Below, piece after piece: positions 55,517 through 63,222 of a DNA stretch of 64,000 bases. Every line of letters begins with the position of its first letter. The first letter of the stretch is position 1. The notes below the pieces were generated by a model, which was given only the letters and a program-made list of their open reading frames with translations, had not been told where the DNA came from and made no database searches. The translations under genes and the position numbers were made by a program. The stretch covers positions 889,038-953,037 of the forward strand of contig JAHQJS010000006.1 of NCBI GenBank assembly GCA_019057385.1. The letters are read 5' to 3'. The stretch comes from Candidatus Borrarchaeum weybense (GTDB taxonomy: Archaea > Asgardarchaeota > Sifarchaeia > Borrarchaeales > Borrarchaeaceae).

Positions 55517-56266
55517 ATGAGTAGAGTAGTTCGCTTCTGCCGGAAGTGTGGTAATTCTATAGTCCCAGGTGCACGATTTTGTAATCGTTGTGGAACTCCC
55601 GTAGACCCTCAAAGCACCCTTGCAACGCATAAGAATGCAATTTCAGAAAGCGTATCTCAAATAGAAGAATCTGTAGAGGAAAAAGAAATACCCCCCGAAG
55701 AATTCAAACAAATCGTTACAACGTACAACGTTTGGAAAATAGAAGAAAAACTAAGACCACTTAATATGAAATTAGAAGAGTTAAGCGCAAAGAAAGAAGT
55801 TGGGGAGTTATCAGATGAGGAATATAACTCTGAATCTGCAGGATTAAAAGAAGAGAAAGAATTATTGGAAAAAGAACTTTCGGAGAAAATGGATGTTAAA
55901 CCATTGAATATATACTTCCTAATATTCCAAGAACAAGAAGCGGTAGAACGTCTCAGTAAATTAGAAAGTATTTTTCAGGATAATAAAACATCACAAACAA
56001 CTTATTCAAAACTCAAAAGAGAGTATTCTGAAAAATTACAGGCAGTAAGAAATGAACTTGACTCTGAACGTTATAAATTGAGTAGATGGAAAAAAATCCT
56101 GGATAAAGGATTATCTAATATTAAAATGACACTTGAAGAATCATTGGTTAGATATGAACTTGGAGAGGTTTCAGAAGATGAATATCTACCAAAAAAAACT
56201 GATTTAGAAGAAAAAAGAAAGGATATGGAGAATTCTCTAACTCTAATTAATTTTCTGTTGAGCTGA
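55517..56266 (+). CDS. zinc-ribbon plus coiled-coil protein, copy 1
   Basis: A 249-residue protein: N-terminal double-Cys zinc ribbon (FCRKCGNSIVPGARFCNRCG) followed by long charged helices (about 60-249) that form coiled coils (KLEELSAKKEVGELSDEEY, KTDLEEKRKDMENSL). The pattern SDEEYNSESAGLKEEKELLEKEL recurs, like SEDEYLPKKTDLEE, which may be short SHOCT-like or spectrin-like units. I use ATG 55517, with GGAG nine bases upstream, though ATG 55487 is also in frame. Paralog at 58437. Function unknown. Confidence 0.6.
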   Translation: MSRVVRFCRKCGNSIVPGARFCNRCGTPVDPQSTLATHKNAISESVSQIEESVEEKEIPPEEFKQIVTTYNVWKIEEKLRPLNMKLEELSAKKEVGELSDEEYNSESAGLKEEKELLEKELSEKMDVKPLNIYFLIFQEQEAVERLSKLESIFQDNKTSQTTYSKLKREYSEKLQAVRNELDSERYKLSRWKKILDKGLSNIKMTLEESLVRYELGEVSEDEYLPKKTDLEEKRKDMENSLTLINFLLS

Positions 56267-56299
56267 AATTGAAAATTAAAAGTTAAAAGAGGAAGTTAA

Positions 56300-56368
56300 A
56301 TGTCAAAAGTTAAATTCTGTATTAATTGTGGGAATAAAATAAATCCCGGTGAAAAGTTTTCTCATTAA
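56300..56368 (+). pseudogene. truncated third zinc-ribbon copy (22 codons)
   Basis: Begins after GGAAG with a peptide MSKVKFCINCGNKINPGEKF, which nearly equals the start of the gene at 58437, then breaks (SH, stop). Only the first half of the zinc ribbon is left. It sits 33 bases after copy 1 and 260 bases before an HTH-LAGLIDADG gene, so an insertion or deletion removed the rest. The gap to 56630 holds AT-rich DNA and a TATA box (about 56574-56583). Confidence 0.75.
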
Positions 56369-56629
56369 AATTCAATTTTTTCCTTCTCATCTTTTCTTGA
56401 CAGTATTTCACGACTTTTATGTATTCTCTTCTCTTGAAAATGGGTAGACTTCGACTAAATTGCTCTCATTCTTGTTTTATTATATATAAGACATAAGTTA
56501 GTGAGTATTTCTAACCTTTTGAAACCATGATTTTCACTTTTACTGCGCCCCCTGTGGATTTTAAAGCAAAACGTCTGTATATAATACATTTAGGGTCGTG
56601 ACTTAACTGAATTAGAGGAACTACGAGGC

Positions 56630-58129
56630 ATGCGTATCCATAAGAACACCGCAACCATCATAACTATGCAAAATTTGGAAAATGACGAAAAATCACTCTC
56701 AACAACGTTTAAATCACTTATGCGCGAAACTACAGTTTACAAATACTATGTAGAATTGAAAGAGGGTGTTCTCACCGAAGAAGGATACCTTGACTTAGTA
56801 AAGGTGCCCGATTTGCGTGTAGCTGGGGTAGGGCAGTTCCTTAAGAATTTAAGGTTAAAAAATTGCCTCAGACAGAAGGACATAGCTGAAATTTTCAACG
56901 GCAATAGTGATTGTGTAAAAGGATGGGAAAATAATCAGAACAGAATGCCCTTAAAAACATTAGTTAAAATCGTTGAAACTTTAGGCGTATCTAGAAATGC
57001 AATTTATTTGCTGATTGATCAAAGAAAATTAAACACTAAGAATAACTTACCAGTCAAATTTGAGAGAATTCGTAATATAGTGCAATATTTCAATCCGCTT
57101 AAAGACGATGGCAAAGGCCGAATAACTTTACTTAGATGTTGTCCTAAAGAAGCACTTTCTAATATTAAAAAGATTTTAAATGTAAACACAAGGTCTCGTG
57201 GCCGCGATTGGAAAATAATCACATGCAGAGAATTATACAAATTTCTTAAAACCTTCTTTCGCTACATCAAAGTTTCTAAAATACACCCTCCACTCACTGA
57301 TGAAATTAAAGGTTGGTATAACGATGGCGTCGATTTGAAACGCGCGGTAATTATTCCCTGTCTTCAGAGAGATGGCTATAGTGGGCAATGGAATCAGTAC
57401 TATAGACTCAGTTTCCATGGCAACAGCAAAGTTTTACATGATTATTTTGTTGATGCAATATATTACGAGTACAAAGAATTGCCTTCAACCTACTTTGGAC
57501 GTTGCTATTTCACCGAGTATTGTAGTGATACAATAAACATAGAAGATGTAACAAACCTTGCTGGGAATACAAAGACATCACCCGCACATAGACAAACCGT
57601 TAAAGATTATTTAAAGGAAACACAGCCTCATTTGGATTATCTATTCACTGCTCCTAAGGCAGAACAGAAGATTGCTATACGAATCTGGGCATCAACTGAG
57701 GGATGTATCACCGTATATAAAAAGAATGAGCGTGCTAATCCTCGTTTGGTGATCGCTTGTTCCCATCCCGACTTGGCTAAACAACTGCAGAAAATTCTAC
57801 GACGTTTCAACATGAATTTTAACATAAGACATTCAAAAAGACATTGGTCTGGAATCGATGGCCTTTCCACTTCATCCCTTAGCACATGCATAAACTTTCT
57901 AAAATTTGGAGGCTTTGTCAAAGGTGTCAAAATAGGAGCGACCAGCAAATATCACGAAGGTATTGACAAAGACGTTCTTTTACTTGGAATTTTAGAATTT
58001 AAAAAACGCGAATTAGAAAATATTCACCTTAAAAAACTGCCAATTCAACAAATACATCATGAAATAAACAGAATCGTCAATAACATAGAATATAGATCAG
58101 CAGGCTATTATATCAATTACTTCTCTTAG
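56630..58129 (+). CDS. HTH-containing LAGLIDADG-type protein (homing endonuclease-like)
   Basis: A 499-residue protein. N-terminal part (about 60-125) is an XRE-type helix-turn-helix: QFLKNLRLKNCLRQKDIAEIF then VKGWENNQNRMP. The middle and C-terminus look like LAGLIDADG endonuclease halves, with weak copies of the motif at IIPCLQRDGYSGQW and RIWASTEGCITVY, and typical LVIACSHPDLAKQLQKILRRF segments. LAGLIDADG enzymes cut long DNA sites and spread their own gene. The motifs lack clear catalytic Asp in the first copy, so it may be a regulator. It sits between zinc-ribbon paralogs beside a broken one. Confidence 0.6.
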   Translation: MRIHKNTATIITMQNLENDEKSLSTTFKSLMRETTVYKYYVELKEGVLTEEGYLDLVKVPDLRVAGVGQFLKNLRLKNCLRQKDIAEIFNGNSDCVKGWENNQNRMPLKTLVKIVETLGVSRNAIYLLIDQRKLNTKNNLPVKFERIRNIVQYFNPLKDDGKGRITLLRCCPKEALSNIKKILNVNTRSRGRDWKIITCRELYKFLKTFFRYIKVSKIHPPLTDEIKGWYNDGVDLKRAVIIPCLQRDGYSGQWNQYYRLSFHGNSKVLHDYFVDAIYYEYKELPSTYFGRCYFTEYCSDTINIEDVTNLAGNTKTSPAHRQTVKDYLKETQPHLDYLFTAPKAEQKIAIRIWASTEGCITVYKKNERANPRLVIACSHPDLAKQLQKILRRFNMNFNIRHSKRHWSGIDGLSTSSLSTCINFLKFGGFVKGVKIGATSKYHEGIDKDVLLLGILEFKKRELENIHLKKLPIQQIHHEINRIVNNIEYRSAGYYINYFS

Positions 58130-58346
58130 AACAAATAAGGACATAAAAGAGGAGTTCAATTTCTCTCTTTTTAATCACAGAAAACTTGAATTTTAACCGA
58201 TAAGAAGTGTCAAAGAGAATTTTATTTAATAGAAAACTCTATAAATGCGCTCTGTATTTCTTCTCGATTTCAGGGGCTTGTTAAGTTTTTTGATAGAGAT
58301 AGCAAAGACTTAGGATAAAACTGCTCGATCCAAATTAAAAAATCAA

Positions 58347-58381
58347 TCCAAAAATTTCATATGGATTGATGTCCCTCAATA
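58347..58381 (+). repeat. 35-bp direct repeat upstream of zinc-ribbon genes, copy 2
   Basis: Partner of 55465-55499 (33 of 35 identical). It lies 56 bases before the ATG of the second zinc-ribbon gene, so the duplication covered promoter DNA. The rest of the gap 58130-58436 is AT-rich with nothing recognised. Confidence 0.75.
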
Positions 58382-58440
58382 TTATGAAATTCAAAGAAAT
58401 AGATAATTATACTATCAAGACTTCGGATGGTCATAAATGA
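58369..58440 (+). promoter_or_regulatory. possible upstream leader ORF (23 codons)
   Basis: ATG 58369, inside the repeat, opens MSLNIMKFKEIDNYTIKTSD and three more residues, then TGA at 58438-58440 overlaps the ATG of the zinc-ribbon gene as ATGA. In copy 1 the equivalent MSLN frame continues into the gene. Leader peptide or former N-terminus; expression not shown. Confidence 0.3.
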
Positions 58441-59213
58441 GCGACAAAGTTAGATTCTGTATAAAATGTGGGAATAAAATAAATCCTGGCGAAAGATTCT
58501 GCCGAAAATGTGGAACTCCTATCACTCAACTAGATATTTCTAGACCAACAATACATACCGCAACACCGCCAACACCCCTTAAAAAAGAACCAATTTTTTC
58601 GGATCGAGAAATAAAAGAGATAGAAATTCCAAAAGAATTATATGAACAATTCAGCTACCGTGGAGAGCTTAAATCAACCAAAGAAAAGATGGAAAAACTT
58701 TCGGTTGAAGTGGAAAGAATAATGGATAAAATAAAAAGCGGCGAAGTGGATATGGCTGAATATACTGATGAAATAAAGGACCTAAAAGGACAGTTTGCAA
58801 CTTTAAAGGAAAAGAAAAATGGATTAGAAGGCAAAATAAAGTCCTTACCTCACGAAGCATTAGCTGAAGACGAGGAATTATGGAGAGAGCGGCTTCAAAA
58901 GTTAGACTCAGTTAGAAAAGAAAAAAATCTAAGTAAAGAAGTTTATCAAAAAATGAAGGCAGAGTATCAAGAAAAGTATGCAAATGCAAGTAAAAAAAGA
59001 AGAGATGAAATAGCAAAAATGCAGTTATGGAAGAGAAAGTTAGAAGAAGAAAGACAAAACATGAAAGAAAAGTTAGAGATTTTGGAAACGAGATACGCGA
59101 CAGGCGAATTAAGTGAAGCCAATTATACCAAGGAATTGAAAAAGATAAAAGAAGGATATGACAAAAAGAAGCTCGCCCTGTCAGAGTTATCTGAGGTTTT
59201 AATTAAAATTTAA
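58437..59213 (+). CDS. zinc-ribbon plus coiled-coil protein, copy 2
   Basis: A 258-residue paralog of 55517-56266. Zinc ribbon FCIKCGNKINPGERFCRKCG at residues 6-25, a Pro/Thr linker, then helices of Lys/Glu-rich coiled coil to the end, with repeated units such as IKSGEVDMAEYTDEIKDL and LETRYATGELSEANYTKEL. The helical part resembles that of copy 1 more in pattern than in sequence. The unknown function is probably structural or adaptor-like. Confidence 0.65.
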   Translation: MSDKVRFCIKCGNKINPGERFCRKCGTPITQLDISRPTIHTATPPTPLKKEPIFSDREIKEIEIPKELYEQFSYRGELKSTKEKMEKLSVEVERIMDKIKSGEVDMAEYTDEIKDLKGQFATLKEKKNGLEGKIKSLPHEALAEDEELWRERLQKLDSVRKEKNLSKEVYQKMKAEYQEKYANASKKRRDEIAKMQLWKRKLEEERQNMKEKLEILETRYATGELSEANYTKELKKIKEGYDKKKLALSELSEVLIKI

Positions 59214-59374
59214 TCAATTCTGACTCGCATTACTTGAATTCTGTTTAATCTCTATAGACAAAAACTTTTAAGTAATATCATCGTGTTATCCACGCAACGA
59301 GGCACTCACGTTGAAACAGGGTATTCAAGCTTAAATAGCACCCTTATTTTTTGAAAAAGCCTCAGGAGGTCAAA

Positions 59375-60316
59375 ATGACTTCTGATGATCTATATGACGT
59401 TATAATTATAGGCGCGGGTCCATCTGGTTTAACTGCGGGGATTTATGCTGCAAGAGCTAATCTAAAAACATTAATATTAGGTACACATTATGATTCTCAG
59501 TTGGCTAAAGCAGGAATCGTCGAAAATTATCCTGGATTTCCAGATGGCATCCAAGGTCTTGAAATATCAGAGTTGATGTACACACAAGCAAAACGTTGGG
59601 GAGCTCAAGTTTTAACTAGCAATGCTAAAAAGTTGGAAAAAAACGAAAATGGGTTATTCAAAGTGATAATTGCAAACGATAAAACATTTTTTGCGTACTC
59701 ACTTATTTTGGCCACAGGAGCCTACTACAGAAAATTGAATATATCTGGTGAAGAAAAACTCTATCTGAAGGGCGTATCATATTGTACAATATGTGACGGT
59801 GCCTTGTTTGGCGGCAGAGATACAGTTGTTGCGGGATATGGTAATGGTGCAGCAAAGGGTGCCTTATATCTAAGTGGCTTGGGTAGCAAAGTGACGATAC
59901 TGTGTATTAAGGAAGATCTAAAATGTGAACAAACTTATATGGACCGACTTAAGGATCTAAAGGAAATTGATATTCTTTATAGTGTAGCTATAAAAGAGAT
60001 TGTTGGAGAAGATCGCGTAACTAGTGTTGTTTTTGTAGATAATGAAGGTAAAACAAATACACTAAAAACCTCAGCGGTCTTTATAGAAGGCGGCACCGCC
60101 CCAAACGCTGCGCTTGCAAAAGACCTGGGTATTGAATTGAACAAAAACAATTTTATCAAAGCCCATCGCGTCACTCATGCTACAAATATCGATGGTGTAT
60201 TTGCAGCTGGAGATGTAACGGGCGGAATTAATCAAATTGCTACAGCTATTGGAGAAGGATCTTCTGCTGCAATCAGCGCGATTAACTGGGTACGCGCACA
60301 TAAGTATAAGCCCTAA
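59375..60316 (+). CDS. trxB: thioredoxin reductase-like flavoprotein
   Basis: A 313-residue FAD/NAD(P)H enzyme with IIIGAGPSGLTAGIYAARA, redox motif YCTICDGALFGG (the CxxC dithiol), and AAGDVTGGINQIATAIGEG. It reduces thioredoxin or a similar small protein. The ATG at 59375 follows CAGGAGGTCAAA; a TTG eight codons earlier is ignored. The second nucleotide-binding motif is GYGNGAAKGAL rather than the usual GGGxxA, and KCEQTYMDRL replaces the typical NADPH-binding HRRxxxR, so the electron donor may not be NADPH. Single gene. Confidence 0.85.
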   Translation: MTSDDLYDVIIIGAGPSGLTAGIYAARANLKTLILGTHYDSQLAKAGIVENYPGFPDGIQGLEISELMYTQAKRWGAQVLTSNAKKLEKNENGLFKVIIANDKTFFAYSLILATGAYYRKLNISGEEKLYLKGVSYCTICDGALFGGRDTVVAGYGNGAAKGALYLSGLGSKVTILCIKEDLKCEQTYMDRLKDLKEIDILYSVAIKEIVGEDRVTSVVFVDNEGKTNTLKTSAVFIEGGTAPNAALAKDLGIELNKNNFIKAHRVTHATNIDGVFAAGDVTGGINQIATAIGEGSSAAISAINWVRAHKYKP

Positions 60317-60382
60317 TAGTCAAAAATTGTTAACTTCTTATTTCTTACCGTAGATCCGAAACTTGAGAAGAAGAAACAAATG

Positions 60383-61156
60383 TTAAGCTTGCATAGCATA
60401 TCGGATCCAAGGTAATAATTCAATTAGAGAGTGTATAGCTAAAGATACGGCATTTTGATCTGCTAATTTCTCAATGAGAAATGGAACGAGTTCTCTGATA
60501 AGAGCTAAATTCTTGTCGGATAACGATTTGACTAATTCCATAGTCTGGTTTCGTGTAGAGTTATTCGAATCTAAAAGTAAATTCACAAATTTAGGAGCAA
60601 GTTTTGGAAGTACTTGTTTCTGGAACTCAAACTTAGGGCATAGTAATACATTTGCAAATTCTTGTAAATCATCAAAAACGAGAGGTACATCTGTCGAAAG
60701 AATTCTGGCAATAGATTCGGAAGCTTTTTCTCGAATATCTGGGTCATCACTATCTGTGAGAGTTATGATAACTGGAACTATCTCGCGAACAACTTGAGGC
60801 TCTTTCGCGCCAATTCTTCCAATCAGTTCTAGGGTATCTTCCCGGATATAGCGATCCTCTACCTTTAAAAATTCTCTTAGAAAAGGAATGGTATCTGCGA
60901 CTAACTCAGGGAATTGCTGACTGACTTTTCCTAAGGCTTCAATGGCAGTCATTTGAACTAAAGAAGATTCATCTTCCAATTTTCTTTTGAAATGGGACGT
61001 TAACAGATCCAATAATTCTTGATCATCAAGAATGACATCAGAAAGAGCATCAGAGAGCGTCTCTAAAGCATTAGCACGGGTATATTTGTCAGGATCATCT
61101 AAATCCTTCAACCAATCTTCAATGTTTCTCCCTGAGATTCTAGCCAAGCATGCCAC
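60383..61156 (-). CDS. HEAT-repeat protein, second type
   Basis: A 257-residue all-helical protein with repeats of HEAT type: EDWLKDLDDPDKYTRANALETL, SSLVQMTAIEALGKVSQQF, RYIREDTLELIGRIGAKEP, DPDIREKASESIARIL. It is unrelated in sequence detail to the 17279 repeat protein, but is the same fold class. A TATA-like tract near 61168-61182 suggests leaderless transcription, so the true start may be TTG 61147. Function is probably a protein-binding scaffold. Confidence 0.75.
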   Translation of the reverse strand: MACLARISGRNIEDWLKDLDDPDKYTRANALETLSDALSDVILDDQELLDLLTSHFKRKLEDESSLVQMTAIEALGKVSQQFPELVADTIPFLREFLKVEDRYIREDTLELIGRIGAKEPQVVREIVPVIITLTDSDDPDIREKASESIARILSTDVPLVFDDLQEFANVLLCPKFEFQKQVLPKLAPKFVNLLLDSNNSTRNQTMELVKSLSDKNLALIRELVPFLIEKLADQNAVSLAIHSLIELLPWIRYAMQA

Positions 61157-61238
61157 AGCTTTATATTTTTAAGGCGGTTCAAAAACCAATTAAAAAAAGA
61201 ATGTTGAATGGAAAAGATTTCTCTTCTTCAGAGAACGG

Positions 61239-62363
61239 CTACGATTTTTTTGAACTCTCCATTTTTTTATCTGCTAATCGGCGCAAAGTTGTGCCGCCTT
61301 TTTCTGTAATTGGTTCTTTTGTGATCATTTTTTCTCTGACGGCACCGTCAAAAATTTCTTTGCCTTTTTCTGTTCTAGTGAAGACCGTAGACCATCCAGC
61401 AGGTGTGCCTATGCTTCCAACACTTATATCGGCATACCACGCAGTGAGATCTTCACATGAATGACAACCACTTCTTACAGCTTCTGAAGTTTCCTCTAGG
61501 GGAATGGTTTTCGCTTCCCCTCCGTCTTTTGGAAAGATACGCAACGCACCCTTTTTGATATCCATTTTACGTATTTGATTTACAGTCAGCCCTGTCTTTT
61601 CTTGGACAAGTTTATGTAATTTCGTTGCATCAAAGTTTTCCATGCAGAACAGGCCAATGGTCAACGTGATGAGGTTAGCTGGGCGGATATCCACACCGTC
61701 TAGAGCAGATTGAAGTTTTCTCACACCTAATGTTTGACAGGGAGTTCCAACAAACGCTAGACGAAGCCAGTCTTCGCCAACAGGATGTTGGGCTAATAAT
61801 TCCTCTACGACATCCCTATATTGTGCAAGAGAAGAGATATTTGGACTAAGTGAGTAACGGGTACCGGCAGATTTCAACAATTCCTCATAGGACGTTATGA
61901 TTTTCGGCTGAGGAATCCAAGGATTTTCTTCGCTTGGTACGGATACGATGGCTCCATCAATGAGACCATGTTGAAGTGCATATGCTATAATCGTAGAAAC
62001 AATGCCACCGTCTTGTGCAATCTCCGCAATCTCTGGTACTTCTGTCTTAGCTTTATAAAGGTGGACATAATTACCAAGGACATCTTCAGAGCCAAATAAT
62101 TCTTGCATGCGTGGTGTAAGGGAATCCGTAACAGGGCAGCCGAAATAACAGAGTTTACACTCAATACATTTACCTATTGGCGGTTCTCCCTCAGGAACCT
62201 CCCCAGGGCGTTCTTGAAGAGTTGGAACATCATCAACAAACTTAATAACCTGTGTTGGACACACAGAAACACAACTGCCACAACCAGTACACATTCCTTT
62301 GTCAATCACGTCAGCCTTTAAATCTTCAAAGGTGCCGACTTTTAGTTCAGTTTGTACAGCCAT
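61239..62363 (-). CDS. FrhB-family flavoprotein with two 4Fe-4S motifs
   Basis: A 374-residue member of the F420 hydrogenase/dehydrogenase beta-subunit family. The N-terminal ferredoxin part has CTGCGSCVSVCPTQVIKF and CIECKLCYFGCPV. The flavin part has DGGIVSTIIAYALQHGLIDGAIV, AGTRYSLSPN, FVGTPCQTLGVRKLQ and CHSCEDLTAWYADISVG. It follows hdrA, mvhD and a small winged-helix gene. In Hdr systems such proteins feed electrons from F420H2 or ferredoxin to HdrA. ATG with AAGGAGTGA upstream. Confidence 0.88.
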   Translation of the reverse strand: MAVQTELKVGTFEDLKADVIDKGMCTGCGSCVSVCPTQVIKFVDDVPTLQERPGEVPEGEPPIGKCIECKLCYFGCPVTDSLTPRMQELFGSEDVLGNYVHLYKAKTEVPEIAEIAQDGGIVSTIIAYALQHGLIDGAIVSVPSEENPWIPQPKIITSYEELLKSAGTRYSLSPNISSLAQYRDVVEELLAQHPVGEDWLRLAFVGTPCQTLGVRKLQSALDGVDIRPANLITLTIGLFCMENFDATKLHKLVQEKTGLTVNQIRKMDIKKGALRIFPKDGGEAKTIPLEETSEAVRSGCHSCEDLTAWYADISVGSIGTPAGWSTVFTRTEKGKEIFDGAVREKMITKEPITEKGGTTLRRLADKKMESSKKS

Positions 62364-62390
62364 TTTAGGTCACTCCTTCTAAAATCATTT

Positions 62391-62756
62391 CTATAATAGG
62401 GCGTATAAATAATCATCGCCTGATTCCCCAACAATGTTGACTATATTTAACTTTTTCAGGGCGACCAAGTGTTGGAGAATCAATTTTGGTTCTAAATTTG
62501 TTACTTTGGAAATTTCTTCGATTGAAGAAGTTCCTTTTTCGCGAAGTACCTGAGAGATTAGTTCTCGCTCAATTTCATCTTTGAGTATTTTGTCTAAAAG
62601 TTCTTCAAATTCTTCTTCTGTAATTTTGTTCTCCTTTAAGAGATGCTCACCTTTGCCTATAAGCCATCGAGTTCTTTCGTTTTTAAATATTGCTGCGCTA
62701 GCCTCAAGAACAGCTTTTTTGTCAACATTCTCTTCAGATTTTAATTTCGCCTTCAT
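62391..62756 (-). CDS. small winged-helix protein in the hdr operon
   Basis: A 121-residue protein. A coiled N-terminal helix (about 8-60) leads to a winged helix: SQVLREKGTSSIEEISKVTNLEPKLILQHLVALKKLNIV. The start overlaps the mvhD end by 23 bases and has AGGAGG upstream. It lies between mvhD and the FrhB-type gene in an operon, so it may regulate the operon or act as a subunit. No cysteines, hence no cluster. Confidence 0.7.
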   Translation of the reverse strand: MKAKLKSEENVDKKAVLEASAAIFKNERTRWLIGKGEHLLKENKITEEEFEELLDKILKDEIERELISQVLREKGTSSIEEISKVTNLEPKLILQHLVALKKLNIVNIVGESGDDYLYALL

Positions 62757-63219
62757 CTACAACAATTCCTCCTGTTGCGGTTATACCAAGTGGACTCGGT
62801 CCTAATTCTTTAATGTCATCTACCATTTCTCTCACTACCTTACCAAATTGTTCTCCCTCAGATGCAGATACCCATTCAAGGCGTAGACGTTTTTCATGCA
62901 TACCCATTTTTCGCAGAAACTCTCTTAAGAGTAAATATTTTCTATAAGCTCTGTAATTGCCACCAATGTAGTGACAATCGCCTTCATGACATCCTGCAAT
63001 TAGAACCCCATCTGCACCATATCTGAATGCATTAAGGACAAGTTGAGGGTCTATCCTTCCAGTACACATCACTCGAACGATACGGATATTGGTTGGGTAT
63101 TGTACTCTGCTAGTACCCGCAAGGTCTGCTCCTGCGTATGAACACCAATTACAAAGGAATCCGATGATTTTTGGCTCAAAATCGATAGCTTCTTTTGGCA
63201 TTTCTTGTACTTTTACCAT
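62734..63219 (-). CDS. mvhD: MvhD-family electron-transfer subunit, second copy
   Basis: A 161-residue paralog of the protein at 37058: IIGFLCNWCSYAGADLAG, IRVMCTGRI, VLIAGCHEGDCHYIGG and LEWVSASEGE. All cluster cysteines are kept. It comes 3 bases after the hdrA gene, the classic HdrA-MvhD pair, so this is the copy most likely bound to HdrA. C-terminal extension of about 15 residues compared with copy 1. Confidence 0.9.
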   Translation of the reverse strand: MVKVQEMPKEAIDFEPKIIGFLCNWCSYAGADLAGTSRVQYPTNIRIVRVMCTGRIDPQLVLNAFRYGADGVLIAGCHEGDCHYIGGNYRAYRKYLLLREFLRKMGMHEKRLRLEWVSASEGEQFGKVVREMVDDIKELGPSPLGITATGGIVVDEGEIKI

Positions 63220-63222
63220 TTT

